Made by a program: the position numbers and the translations under genes | Notes under the pieces: model-generated | Seen by the model: only the letters and a program-made list of their open reading frames with translations | Databases searched by the model: none | What the model was told of the DNA's origin: nothing | Shown here: in pieces, positions 51,160-59,310 of the stretch | How positions within the stretch are numbered: the first letter of the stretch is position 1 | Layout of the letters: each line of letters begins with the position of its first letter | Assembly (NCBI GenBank): GCA_965279115.1 | Contig: OZ257137.1 | Span: forward strand, 6,820,001 to 6,884,000 | Direction: 5' to 3' | Origin: JAEUOS01 sp965279115 | GTDB lineage: Bacteria; Pseudomonadota; Gammaproteobacteria; Burkholderiales; JAEUOS01 | DNA: 64,000 nt

Positions 51160-52080
51160 TCAGGAACCCGGATGAAACGGACGTCCCAGCGAAGCCGGCA
51201 TGTTGATGCGAATCCAGGCCGGATTGCGTGAAATCAGGGCAAGCACGATGATGGTGGCAAGGTAAGGCAGCATGGACAGCAATTGACTAGCAATTTCCAC
51301 GCCCTCGCCCTGCAGGAAAAACTGCAACATCGTCACGCCGCCGAACAAATAGGCGCCAAGCAGCACACGCGCCGGCCGCCAGGTGGCAAACGTGGTCAGC
51401 GCAAGCGCGATCCAGCCACGCCCTGCCACCAGGCCCTCCACCCAAAGCGGTGCATAGACAACCGACAGGAAGGCACCGGCCACCCCGCACAGCGCGCCGC
51501 CGGCCATCACGGCCGCCAGACGGATCAGGCGCACGCGGTAGCCCAGCGAGTGCGCCGACTCCGGCGATTCGCCGATCGCCCGCAACACCAGCCCCGCGCG
51601 GCTGCGGTACAGGAACCAGGCCACCGCGATGGTCGCCAGAATGGTGATGTAGGTCATGGGATGCTGGCGGAACAGGGCCGGCCCGACCAACGGCAGCTCG
51701 GCCAGGCCGGGGATGTCGAACGAGGTCCGCTCGGAAAGCTTCTTGCCCACATAGCCGACACCGACAAAGGCGGACAATCCGCCACCGATCAAGCTCAAGG
51801 CCAGACCGGTGGCGTACTGGTTGGTGCCCAGCCAGATGACCAGCCAGCCAAAAGCCGCCGCCATGGCCATGCCGGCCAACGCGCCAGCGCCGAAGGCGAC
51901 CCAGTCGTTGCCGGTATGGAAAGCCACCGCGAATCCGGCGATGGCGGCCACCAGCATCACGCCTTCGGCGCCGAGGTTGAGCACACCCGCCTTCTCGTTG
52001 AGCAACAGGCCCAGGCCCGCCAGCGCGACCGGTGTGCCAGAGGCAAGCGTGGCGGCGATCAGGAGGGCGATCTCGTTCAT
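51160..52080 (-). CDS. ABC transporter permease, nucleoside (BMP) type, second subunit
   Basis: A 306-residue inner-membrane permease of the BPD_transp_2 family. It begins MNEIALLIAATLASGTPVALAGLGLLLNEKAG, then VLNLGAEGVMLVAAIAGF. The cytoplasmic coupling loop is SRAGLVLRAIGESPESAHSLGYRV, and GLVAGRGWIALALTTFATWRP is the usual penultimate segment. The ATG at 52080 overlaps the first permease stop by 4 bases; a longer frame extending to 52959 would run antiparallel to nothing useful and is out of frame with the true upstream gene. It pairs with the permease at 52077-53171. Confidence 0.94.
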   Translation of the reverse strand: MNEIALLIAATLASGTPVALAGLGLLLNEKAGVLNLGAEGVMLVAAIAGFAVAFHTGNDWVAFGAGALAGMAMAAAFGWLVIWLGTNQYATGLALSLIGGGLSAFVGVGYVGKKLSERTSFDIPGLAELPLVGPALFRQHPMTYITILATIAVAWFLYRSRAGLVLRAIGESPESAHSLGYRVRLIRLAAVMAGGALCGVAGAFLSVVYAPLWVEGLVAGRGWIALALTTFATWRPARVLLGAYLFGGVTMLQFFLQGEGVEIASQLLSMLPYLATIIVLALISRNPAWIRINMPASLGRPFHPGS

Positions 52081-53171
52081 CGGTTGCCTCCGGTGGCCGG
52101 TGACGCGCCCGCCCAGCGTACCCGGTAGTTGATGAGCGTGTCGCAGGCCAGGAGAAGAAACAGCAACAAGCCCTGGAACACCCCGGTCAATGCGTTCGGC
52201 AAACCAAGACGCGACTGGCCGAGTTCGCCGCCAATCAGGAACATCGACAGCAGGATGCCGGAAAACAGGATGCCCACCGGGTGCAGGCGACCGACAAAAC
52301 ATACGATGATCGCGGTGAATCCGTAGCCGGTGGAAACGAATGGCGTCAATTGGCGCAGCGGGCCGGCGGCCTCCATGCCACCCGCCAGCCCCGCCATCGC
52401 CCCCGACACCAGCAAGGCGGTCCACAGGGACGTGCGCGCAGAGAAACCGGCATAGCGTGCCGCCGCCGGCGACAAGCCACCCACCTGCAACTGGTAGCCG
52501 CGCCAGGAGCGGAAAATGAAGGCCCAGAAAACGCCCACCAGCACCAGCGCGACCAGGGCGCCGACATGCAGGCGCGACTGCGGCACCAGATTGGGCAGCC
52601 AGGTCGACGCATCGAAGGTCTGCGTCTGCGGAAAATTGAAGCCTTTCGGGTCTTTCCAGCTCACGAACACGAGGTAGTTGAGCAACTGCTGGGCGACATA
52701 CACCAGCATCAGGCTGACCAGGATCTCGCTGGCGTTGAAACGGTCGCGCAGAAAGGCCACGATGGCCGCCCAGGCCATTCCGCCGAGGGCGCCCGCCACC
52801 AAGATCAGCGGGGTGACGATCCACGGCGAAGCCTTGAAGCCGCTGCTGGTCATCCATAGCGCCAGCCCGCCGGATGCGATGGCGCCGAGCAGGAACTGCC
52901 CCTCCGCGCCGATGTTCCACACGTTGGAGCGGTAGCACACCGCCAGCCCGAGGGCGCACAGGATCAACGGCGTCGCCTTGAGCGCCACCTCGGTGAGCTG
53001 GCGACGGCCATTGAGCGGCTCGAAGAAATAGGCGCCGAGACCCGCCAGCGGGTTCTTGCCGAGCAGCACGAACAGCAGCGCCGCCAGCGCGACCGTGATC
53101 AGCAGCGCAAGCAGGGGCGAGGCGATGGTCATCGCCCTGGAGGGTTGCGGCCGCGCCTCAAGCCGGAACAT
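52077..53171 (-). CDS. ABC transporter permease, nucleoside (BMP) type, first subunit
   Basis: A 364-residue permease. After a basic N-terminus (MFRLEARPQPSRAM) come about ten helices, including ATPLILCALGLAVCYRSNVWNIGAEGQFLLGAIASG and GMAWAAIVAFLRDRFNASEILVSLMLVYVAQQLLNYLV. The coupling loop is GLSPAAARYAGFSARTSL, and GGMEAAGPLRQLTPFVSTGYGFTAIIVCFVGRLHP is diagnostic of this class. The ATG at 53171 overlaps the ATPase gene by 14 bases and the following permease by 4. Confidence 0.94.
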   Translation of the reverse strand: MFRLEARPQPSRAMTIASPLLALLITVALAALLFVLLGKNPLAGLGAYFFEPLNGRRQLTEVALKATPLILCALGLAVCYRSNVWNIGAEGQFLLGAIASGGLALWMTSSGFKASPWIVTPLILVAGALGGMAWAAIVAFLRDRFNASEILVSLMLVYVAQQLLNYLVFVSWKDPKGFNFPQTQTFDASTWLPNLVPQSRLHVGALVALVLVGVFWAFIFRSWRGYQLQVGGLSPAAARYAGFSARTSLWTALLVSGAMAGLAGGMEAAGPLRQLTPFVSTGYGFTAIIVCFVGRLHPVGILFSGILLSMFLIGGELGQSRLGLPNALTGVFQGLLLFLLLACDTLINYRVRWAGASPATGGNR

Positions 53172-54690
53172 GCGCCCCTCCTGCCGTCGCGGGCGTCCAC
53201 AGGCCGGACATCCATTCGCCGATCTGCTCGATGGTGGCGTCCGCAGCCGCCACGGAAGGCGAAATGCGGCCACGCGCGATCACCAGCAGCCGATCGCTGA
53301 TCTCGAAGAGTTCATCAAGCTCCTCGCTCACCACCAGCACCGCGCACCCGGCGTCGCGCAGCTTGAGGATCTCGCCGCGGATCTGCGCCGCCGCGCCCAC
53401 ATCGACGCCCCAGGTCGGCTGGCTGATGATGAGCAGTTTCGGATTGGCGTCGATTTCGCGCCCGACGATGAACTTCTGCAGGTTGCCGCCCGACAGGCTC
53501 TTGGCCACCGCCTCGGTGCCGTTGGCCTTGACGTTGAAGGCCTCGATCAGGTGGCGCGCCAGGCGACGGGTAGCCGCCACCGAAATCCAGCCGCCCCGGA
53601 CCGCCTCGGTGCGGGTCAAAAGCGTGTTCTGCGCCAGCGACAAGGTCGGCACGGCGCCGCGACCGAGGCGTTCTTCCGGCACGAAATGCATGCCCGCGGC
53701 CCGTCGGCTGTCGGCGCTCGCGCGCGCGACATCATTGCCGAACAGGCGTATCGATCCGGCCGGCGACCGCGGGTCCTCGCCCGACAGTGCGGCCATCAGC
53801 TCCTGCTGGCCATTGCCCGACACGCCGGCGACGCCCACCACCTCGCCCGCCCGCACCGAGAACGCGATGTCCGCGAGGTCCATGCCGAACTGGTCCTGGC
53901 GCGCCAGCGACAAGCCCCGCACGTCGAGCACCACCTCGCCGGGCGCACGTGCGACGTGCGAAAGCGCCGGTGGCTCGGCGCCGATCATCAGGCGCGACAG
54001 GCTGGCGTTGGTCTCCCGCGTCGGATCGACCTCGCCGGTGACCTTGCCCCCTCTGAGAACGGTGCAGTGATGGCACAGGGCGCGGATCTCGTCGAGCTTG
54101 TGGCTGATATAGATGATCGCCACACCCTCGCCGGCCAGCTGGCGCAATGTGCCGAAAAGCCGCTCGACCGCCTGCGGCGTCAGCACCGAGGTGGGCTCGT
54201 CAAGGATCAGGAGCTTGGGATTGGTCAGGAGCGCGCGCACGATCTCGACGCGCTGCCGCTCCCCGACCGACAACGTGTGCACCGGGCGCTGCGGCTCGAC
54301 GTCGAGCCCATAGTCGGCCGCCACCTTGACCACGCGGCGCGTCACCTCCGCAAGCGAGAGCGAGCGGTCGACTCCCAGCCAGACGTTTTCGGCTGCGGTC
54401 AGCGTGTCGAAGAGGCTGAAGTGCTGGAACACCATGCTGATGCCCAGCCGGCGCGCCTCCTGCGGATTGCGTATCGAAACTTCCTCGCCATTCCACAAGA
54501 TGCGGCCTTCATCCGGGCGTACCGCGCCGTAGATGACCTTCATCAGGGTGCTTTTCCCCGCGCCGTTCTCGCCCAGCAAGGCATGGATCTGCCCGGGCGC
54601 CACGTCCAGCGAAACGCCCCCGACAGCGACCACACCGGGGTAGCGCTTGACAATCGCGCGCAAGCCGAGCAACTGCGATGCACCGCTCAT
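53158..54690 (-). CDS. ABC transporter dual ATPase, nucleoside (BMP) type
   Basis: A 510-residue ATPase with two nucleotide-binding domains in one chain, as in NupA/RbsA-type systems. Domain 1 has Walker A LLGENGAGKST (about 39-48), signature LSVGERQR and Walker B LLILDEPTSVL. Domain 2 has a degenerate Walker A (GVSGNGQQEL), signature LSGGNLQKF and a Walker B in which the catalytic Glu is Gln (IISQPTWGVDVG), so only one site should hydrolyse ATP. The ATG at 54690 is followed directly by family sequence. It is second in the operon, 189 bases after the Tsx-like gene. Confidence 0.94.
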   Translation of the reverse strand: MSGASQLLGLRAIVKRYPGVVAVGGVSLDVAPGQIHALLGENGAGKSTLMKVIYGAVRPDEGRILWNGEEVSIRNPQEARRLGISMVFQHFSLFDTLTAAENVWLGVDRSLSLAEVTRRVVKVAADYGLDVEPQRPVHTLSVGERQRVEIVRALLTNPKLLILDEPTSVLTPQAVERLFGTLRQLAGEGVAIIYISHKLDEIRALCHHCTVLRGGKVTGEVDPTRETNASLSRLMIGAEPPALSHVARAPGEVVLDVRGLSLARQDQFGMDLADIAFSVRAGEVVGVAGVSGNGQQELMAALSGEDPRSPAGSIRLFGNDVARASADSRRAAGMHFVPEERLGRGAVPTLSLAQNTLLTRTEAVRGGWISVAATRRLARHLIEAFNVKANGTEAVAKSLSGGNLQKFIVGREIDANPKLLIISQPTWGVDVGAAAQIRGEILKLRDAGCAVLVVSEELDELFEISDRLLVIARGRISPSVAAADATIEQIGEWMSGLWTPATAGGAHVPA

Positions 54691-54829
54691 GGGAGTGTTG
54701 TCAGGAGGAAAAGGGAAGCCCGAAAAGCCCGCCGCCCTGCAATCCCTGGGCATGCCGCGGCGCATGCGAAAGATACACCAAGGCGTCGAAAAACGAACGT
54801 GGCGGAGCGGACGGCGGGAACCGCATCGG

Positions 54830-54856
54830 CCCCGCCGCTGTCCGGTCGCGGCGGGG
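54830..54856 (-). repeat. Strong hairpin between the Tsx-like gene and the ABC ATPase gene
   Basis: CCCCGCCGC (54830-54838) and GCGGCGGGG (54848-54856) form a perfect 9-bp stem with a 9-base loop. There is no T-tract, so it is more likely a partial terminator, an mRNA processing or stability element, or a REP-like hairpin that sets expression of the abundant outer-membrane protein above that of the ABC genes. Confidence 0.6.
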
Positions 54857-54879
54857 ACGGATCCATCAGCTACAGCCGA

Positions 54880-55734
54880 TCAGAAATGGTACTCGGCGCG
54901 GATCATCGGGGTCTTGGCGGTGGCACCAGGGCCAGCTCCCGGTCCGATCGCGCCCGTGGTCGGGTTGCCGAACTTGTTCTTCCAGTACTGGTAGCCCACA
55001 CCCAGCTTGAAGGTGCCCTTCGGCCCGCCCGCGATCGCGCCCACGTCGAACATGATCTGGCCGTCGAAGTTGGTTTCGGTCGTCGTCGATCCGCCGAACT
55101 CGTTGGTCCCCTTAGGCGCGATGATGTTCATGAAGCCCTCGAAGGCCACCGGATAACTGCCGATGGGAATGCCCCATGAAGCCGTCAGCATGGCGTGCGT
55201 CTTGTAGGTATAGCGGCCGCCGGCGTAGCCGGTCGGCGAGTTGCTCTCGTCCAGGGCAAGCAGGCTCAAATTCAAGAACCCCGGAACGTCGAACATCACC
55301 GTCGGACCGGCGACGAGCATGCGCTTTTTCGAGGAATAGCCGACGTCATTCTTGGTGTTCCAGTCGAAACCGACCGTCGCGCCCCAGCCGCGAATGATGC
55401 CCCACTTGAGGTTCTTGCCGCTGATCTTGCCGAAATCGAAGGTGTGGCGATAGACGACATACACCTCCTGCGCGCCAGAACCGTTGACCGCCGGATCGCG
55501 GTTGTCCGACTGGAGAAGATCGGCGTTGAAGAAGTTGGTGCCGTACTTGTAACCGCTGACGTGGGTCAGCGAGTAGATGTCCTTCTTGATGTCGGTCCGG
55601 CCGAACGGCTCGGCGAACTTGGTGCCGTAACGATAGCCGATCGAGGTGTCACTCCATTCCGCCGCGCCGGCGGTCATGCTGCCGCATGCCGCTGCGACCG
55701 CGATCGCCGCTCCCAGAATCCTCTTCTTGCTCAT
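54880..55734 (-). CDS. Tsx-like nucleoside-specific outer-membrane channel
   Basis: A 284-residue outer-membrane beta-barrel of the Tsx/OmpK family. The signal peptide MSKKRILGAAIAVAAACGSMTAGA is cleaved before AEWSDTSIGYRYG, the Tsx-type mature N-terminus. Alternating aromatic strands follow (VYVVYRHTFDFGK, GATVGFDWNTKND, GTFKLGVGYQYWKNKFG), and the chain ends in EYHF with the C-terminal phenylalanine needed for barrel assembly. Tsx channels admit nucleosides, which fits the ABC nucleoside importer and purine deaminases downstream. The ATG at 55734 is chosen for the signal peptide. A hairpin with a T-run lies in its leader at 55784-55815. Confidence 0.88.
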   Translation of the reverse strand: MSKKRILGAAIAVAAACGSMTAGAAEWSDTSIGYRYGTKFAEPFGRTDIKKDIYSLTHVSGYKYGTNFFNADLLQSDNRDPAVNGSGAQEVYVVYRHTFDFGKISGKNLKWGIIRGWGATVGFDWNTKNDVGYSSKKRMLVAGPTVMFDVPGFLNLSLLALDESNSPTGYAGGRYTYKTHAMLTASWGIPIGSYPVAFEGFMNIIAPKGTNEFGGSTTTETNFDGQIMFDVGAIAGGPKGTFKLGVGYQYWKNKFGNPTTGAIGPGAGPGATAKTPMIRAEYHF

Positions 55735-55783
55735 GTTGTCCTGCCTTTCATGCATGGTTGGAATTTTTCGATCTGCACGTGAA

Positions 55784-55815
55784 TACAAAAACAAAAGCAG
55801 TCCCTGCACTGCTTT
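55784..55815 (-). terminator. Terminator-like hairpin in the Tsx leader (possible attenuator)
   Basis: On the minus strand AAAGCAGT-GCAGGG-ACTGCTTT (55815-55794) forms a perfect 8-bp stem with a 6-base loop, followed by TGTTTTTGTATT. It lies 60-81 bases before the Tsx start codon, so it would end transcription before the purine operon unless prevented. This is the layout of a leader attenuator. No known aptamer was recognised upstream of it. Confidence 0.6.
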
Positions 55816-56030
55816 CGTGGACACGCACGAATCTCGGGCTCATCTGCCGGCATCACCACTCGCAATAAGTGGGCCAGCGCACATAGAACATCGGGAAGCC
55901 CGCTTCCACGGACCCGACACGTTCAATAACGGTGCCCTTTGCGCAGGGCTGGTGCAGGGCACGCACCCTTGCATCAATGCCACGCACCAGAAACACACCC
56001 CTCGGACCAATCGGGTGCTGTGGCATGTCG

Positions 56031-56052
56031 CTTGCTTGATGTTGTATGCAAG
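56031..56052. promoter_or_regulatory. Candidate operator in the divergent BMP control region
   Basis: CTTGC at 56031 and GCAAG at 56048 form a 22-bp inverted repeat, and its right part TTGTATGCAA is one change away from the TTGTATACAA palindrome bound by many GntR/FadR-type regulators. The element is about 100 bases before the BMP protein start. No regulator gene lies in the two operons. Confidence 0.35.
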
Positions 56053-56153
56053 ATGGGACACCAGACCATATACCGGGCCTTCCGCCCCCCCTTGGTGCGC
56101 CGTGTTCCGCAACGGGGAATGACGACCAATTCACTTCACACAGGAGCAGATGC

Positions 56154-57269
56154 ATGACCACGCAATCGAATTCGCGACGCGCCGCGATCAAGACCCTCGG
56201 TGCCGCCGGCGCGCTCGCGGCGCTGCAGCCCTTCAACGCCTTCGCGCAAGCCAAGCCCATCGTGGTCGGCGTGATCTACGTGGGACCGAAGGACGACTTC
56301 GGCTGGAACCAGGCGCAGGCCGAGGCCGCGGCGCAGATCAAGAAGCTCTCGGGCGTCAAGGTGGTTGAGGAAGAGAAGGTCCCGGAAACCGCCGACGTGC
56401 AGAAGTCGATGCTAGCCATGATCAAGCAGGACAAGGCGACCATGCTGTTCCCCACCTCCTTCGGCTACTTCGACCCGCACATCCTGAAAGTCGCCGCCGA
56501 CAACCCCACCATCCGCTTCGCCCATTGCGGCGGCCTGTGGACCGAGGGCAAGCACCCCAAGAACGTCGCGTCCTATTTCGGCTACATCGATGAATGCCAG
56601 TTCCTCAATGGCATAGTCGCGGCCACGGTATCGAAGTCGAAGAAGATCGGCTTCGTGGCCGCCAAGCCGATTCCGCAGGTCCTGCGCAACATCAACGCGT
56701 TCGCGCTGGGCGCCAAGTCCATCGACCCGTCGATCACCACCCGCGTGGTGTTCACCGGCGAATGGTCCATGCCGGTCAAGGAAGCGGAAGCCACCAACGG
56801 CCTGATCGACCAGGGTGTCGATGTCATCACCTGCCACGTCGACGGACCCAAGGTGGTGGTGGAAACGGCTGAAAAGCGCGGCGCCTTCACCTGCGGCTAC
56901 CACGCCAACCAGTCCAAGCTCGCGCCCAAGGGCTACCTCACCGGTGCGGAATGGAACTGGCTCACGCCTTACACACAGTTCGTCAAGGCGGCCCAGGAAG
57001 GCAAGCCCCTCAACAACTTCCTGCGCGGCGGCCTGAAGGAAGGCTTTGTCAAGATGTCCGCGTACGGCGCGGCCGCACCGGAGAAGGGCCGCAAGGCCGC
57101 CGACGCGGCCAAGGCGCAGATGATGAAGGGCGGCTACGTCATCTTCAAGGCCGGCATGAAGGACAACAAGGGCAATGTGGTGGTGGCCAAGGACTCCCCG
57201 CAATCCGAGCTCGAGCTCGAGAAGATGAATTACCTGATCGAGGGCGTGATCGGCGCCATTCCCGGCTGA
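56154..57269 (+). CDS. BMP-family substrate-binding protein of the second ABC importer
   Basis: A 371-residue periplasmic binding protein. The N-terminus MTTQSNSRRAAIKTLGAAGA has a twin-arginine pair, so Tat export is likely, with cleavage after NAFA. The BMP fold is clear: VVGVIYVGPKDDFGWNQAQAEAAAQI, FPTSFGYFDPHILKVAADNPTIRFAHCGG, IGFVAAKPIPQVLRNINAFALGAK and VDVITCHVDGPKVVVETAEKRG. Unlike the leftward BMP protein it is not a lipoprotein and lacks the NTDST segment, so it probably binds a different ligand. CAGGAG lies 7 bases upstream of the ATG. It is the first gene of the rightward operon. Confidence 0.94.
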   Translation: MTTQSNSRRAAIKTLGAAGALAALQPFNAFAQAKPIVVGVIYVGPKDDFGWNQAQAEAAAQIKKLSGVKVVEEEKVPETADVQKSMLAMIKQDKATMLFPTSFGYFDPHILKVAADNPTIRFAHCGGLWTEGKHPKNVASYFGYIDECQFLNGIVAATVSKSKKIGFVAAKPIPQVLRNINAFALGAKSIDPSITTRVVFTGEWSMPVKEAEATNGLIDQGVDVITCHVDGPKVVVETAEKRGAFTCGYHANQSKLAPKGYLTGAEWNWLTPYTQFVKAAQEGKPLNNFLRGGLKEGFVKMSAYGAAAPEKGRKAADAAKAQMMKGGYVIFKAGMKDNKGNVVVAKDSPQSELELEKMNYLIEGVIGAIPG

Positions 57270-58363
57270 TGCCCGCCGCGCCGTCCGCCGCCGCGGGCGG
57301 CGCATCCCTGCCCATCATGAGCGACTCCACCCGCCGCGCACTCGAAGGCATCTTCTGGCCGGTGGTGTCGCTCGCCGCGGCCATGGTGGTCTTCGGCCTT
57401 TTCGTCGCCGTCACCGGCCGCGACGCCTTCGAGATGTACGGCCTCATCTATGTCGGCGCCTTCAGCGACGCGTTCGCCTGGCAGAACACGCTGCAGCGCG
57501 CCGCCCCGCTGATCCTCACCGCGCTGGCGGTGGCCCTGCCGGCGCAGGCCGGCATGACCATCATCGGCGGCGAAGGCGCACTGGTGCTGGGTGGCCTCGC
57601 CGCCTCCACCGTACCGTCATTCGTCTCCGGCCCGCCCCTGCTGGTGCAGGTGGTCATGGCGCTCTTCGCCATGCTCGCGGGCGGGCTGTGGATCGGCCTG
57701 TCCGGATTCCTGCGTCACTATCGCGGTGTCAACGAAACCATCGCCAGCCTGCTGCTTTCCTACATCGCCATCGCGCTGATGAACCACTTCGTCGAGGGCG
57801 TGCTGCGCGACCCGGCCAGCCTCAACAAGCCGTCGACCAAGCCGATCGGCGACGCCAACATGCTGGGCAACCTGCCGGGCATCGATGTGCATGTAGGCCT
57901 CGCCTTCGGCATCATCATGTGCCTGCTGTTCTACGTGGTGGTGCGCCATACCGGCATCGGCTTCGCCACCCGCATCGCCGGCGGCAACGTGCGGGCGGCG
58001 CGCCTGGCCGGACTGCCGGTGGGCTTCCTGATTCTCTGGACCTGTGTGGCCGGCGGCGCGGCGGCGGGCCTGGCCGGCATGGTCGAGGTGGCCGCCGTGC
58101 TCGGTTCGGCCAACGCGACACTGGTGTCGGGCTACGGCTATGCCGGCATCCTGGTCTCGTTCATCGCCCGCCACAACCCGCTGGCCATCATTCCGGTCGC
58201 CATCCTGATTGGCGGGATCGGCGCCGCCGGCAGCCTGCTGCAGCGACGCATGGGCCTGCCGGATGCGGCCATGCTGGTGCTGCAAGGCATGGCATTCATG
58301 TTCATCCTCGGCATGGAAACCATGACCGGGCGCCTGAAATTTTTCCAGCCAAGGGGGAACTGA
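57269..58363 (+). CDS. ABC transporter permease of the second BMP system
   Basis: A 364-residue BPD_transp_2-type permease with about ten helices. After MPAAPSAAAGGASLP and MSDSTRRALEGIFWPVVSL come TLQRAAPLILTALAVALPAQAGMTIIGGEGALVLGGLAA, RGVNETIASLLLSYIAIALMNHFVEGVLRDPAS, the coupling loop GGNVRAARLAGLPVGFL and GYGYAGILVSFIARHNPLAI. The ATG at 57269 overlaps the BMP stop (TGATG), implying coupling; an ATG at 57317 would shorten it by 16 residues. Confidence 0.93.
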   Translation: MPAAPSAAAGGASLPIMSDSTRRALEGIFWPVVSLAAAMVVFGLFVAVTGRDAFEMYGLIYVGAFSDAFAWQNTLQRAAPLILTALAVALPAQAGMTIIGGEGALVLGGLAASTVPSFVSGPPLLVQVVMALFAMLAGGLWIGLSGFLRHYRGVNETIASLLLSYIAIALMNHFVEGVLRDPASLNKPSTKPIGDANMLGNLPGIDVHVGLAFGIIMCLLFYVVVRHTGIGFATRIAGGNVRAARLAGLPVGFLILWTCVAGGAAAGLAGMVEVAAVLGSANATLVSGYGYAGILVSFIARHNPLAIIPVAILIGGIGAAGSLLQRRMGLPDAAMLVLQGMAFMFILGMETMTGRLKFFQPRGN

Positions 58364-58364
58364 G

Positions 58365-59291
58365 ATGGATTCCGGCGGACTTGGCTGGTGGGGTGTGCTG
58401 CTCGCGGTGGTGGGCGGCGCGATCCGCGTCTCGACCCCTTTCCTTTTCGTCAGCCTGGGCGAATGCATCACCGAGAAGAGCGGGCGCATCAACCTGGGGC
58501 TCGAGGGCATTCTCATCATGGGCGCGATGTCCGGCTACGGCATCGCCTACCTGACCGGATCCCCGTGGCTGGGCGTGCTGGTGGCCGGCTTGTCGGGGCT
58601 CGCGCTGGGCGCCCTGCATGGCGCGCTGTGCGGCCTGAAGCGGGTCAACGACATCGCCACCGGCATAGGCCTGATGATCTTCGGCACCGGTCTGGCGTTC
58701 TTTCTCGGCAAACCCTTCGTGCAACCCAAGGCACCCACCCTGCCCTCGATTCCCTTCGGCTGGTGGAGCGACTCGCCGCAGATCGCCGCGGCCTTGCAGG
58801 TCAACGTGCTTTTCATCATCGGCCTGGTGCTGGTGTATGCGTTGCACTGGGGCTTCCTCAATACCTCGTGGGGCCTGGCCATCCGCACCGTCGGCGACTC
58901 CAGTGACGCCGCACGGGCGCTGGGCTTTTCGGTCAACCGGGTACGCCTGCTTTCCACCGCGGCAGGGGGTTTCCTTTCCGGCATCGGCGGCTCCTTCCTG
59001 TCGCTGTACTACCCCGGCAGCTGGAACGAAAGCCTTTCCAGCGGCCAGGGCCTGATGGCGGTGGCGCTGGTGATCTTCGCGCGCTGGGAGCCGCTGCGCT
59101 GCTTCTACGCCGCCCTCCTGTTCGGCGCCGCGGGGGCGCTCGGACCGGCGTTGCAATCGGTGGGCATCACCAGCGGCTATTACCTGTTCAACGCGGCGCC
59201 CTACCTGCTCACCCTGGCGATCATGATCGCCACATGTTCACCCAATCGCAGCCTGGCGGGCGCACCGGGCGAACTGGGCGTGACGCAATGA
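58365..59291 (+). CDS. ABC transporter permease of the second BMP system, second subunit
   Basis: A 308-residue permease. Landmarks are STPFLFVSLGECITEKSGRINLGLEGILIMGAMSGYG, LKRVNDIATGIGLMIFGTGLAFFLG, the coupling loop VGDSSDAARALGFSVNRVRLL and ESLSSGQGLMAVALVIFARWEPLRC. ITEKSGRINLGLEG corresponds to LLNEKAGVLNLGAEG of the leftward system. It begins 1 base after the preceding stop, with AGGGGGA upstream of its ATG. Confidence 0.94.
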   Translation: MDSGGLGWWGVLLAVVGGAIRVSTPFLFVSLGECITEKSGRINLGLEGILIMGAMSGYGIAYLTGSPWLGVLVAGLSGLALGALHGALCGLKRVNDIATGIGLMIFGTGLAFFLGKPFVQPKAPTLPSIPFGWWSDSPQIAAALQVNVLFIIGLVLVYALHWGFLNTSWGLAIRTVGDSSDAARALGFSVNRVRLLSTAAGGFLSGIGGSFLSLYYPGSWNESLSSGQGLMAVALVIFARWEPLRCFYAALLFGAAGALGPALQSVGITSGYYLFNAAPYLLTLAIMIATCSPNRSLAGAPGELGVTQ

Positions 59292-59310
59292 CCCCCTCCC
59301 GGAGAGCCAC

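Larger units (their letters stand above)
55735..56153. other. 419-bp intergenic control region between the two divergent BMP operons
   Basis: No gene is assigned here. The region must hold the promoters of the leftward Tsx/purine operon and of the rightward BMP/amidohydrolase operon. Visible elements are the leader hairpin at 55784-55815, a possible operator at 56031-56052 and AT-richer sequence (CATATA) near 56067 that may be a rightward -10. A 57-codon frame on the minus strand ends near 55855 but has lower third-position GC than the genes around it, so I do not call it coding. Confidence 0.6.

Noticed and set aside
52081..52959. Upstream extension of the second BMP permease frame
   Set aside because: The extra 293 codons lie out of frame inside the first permease gene. 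The ATG at 52080 overlaps that gene's stop and gives a normal N-terminus.
55853..56260. Small minus-strand frame in the divergent BMP control region
   Set aside because: It lacks a good ribosome site, has lower third-position GC than genes in the window, overlaps the start of the BMP protein gene and matches no family I know.
49943..57269. Recent duplication of one BMP operon into two
   Set aside because: Binding proteins differ in export signal and internal motifs, and permeases and ATPases differ throughout, so the two systems are old and separate.
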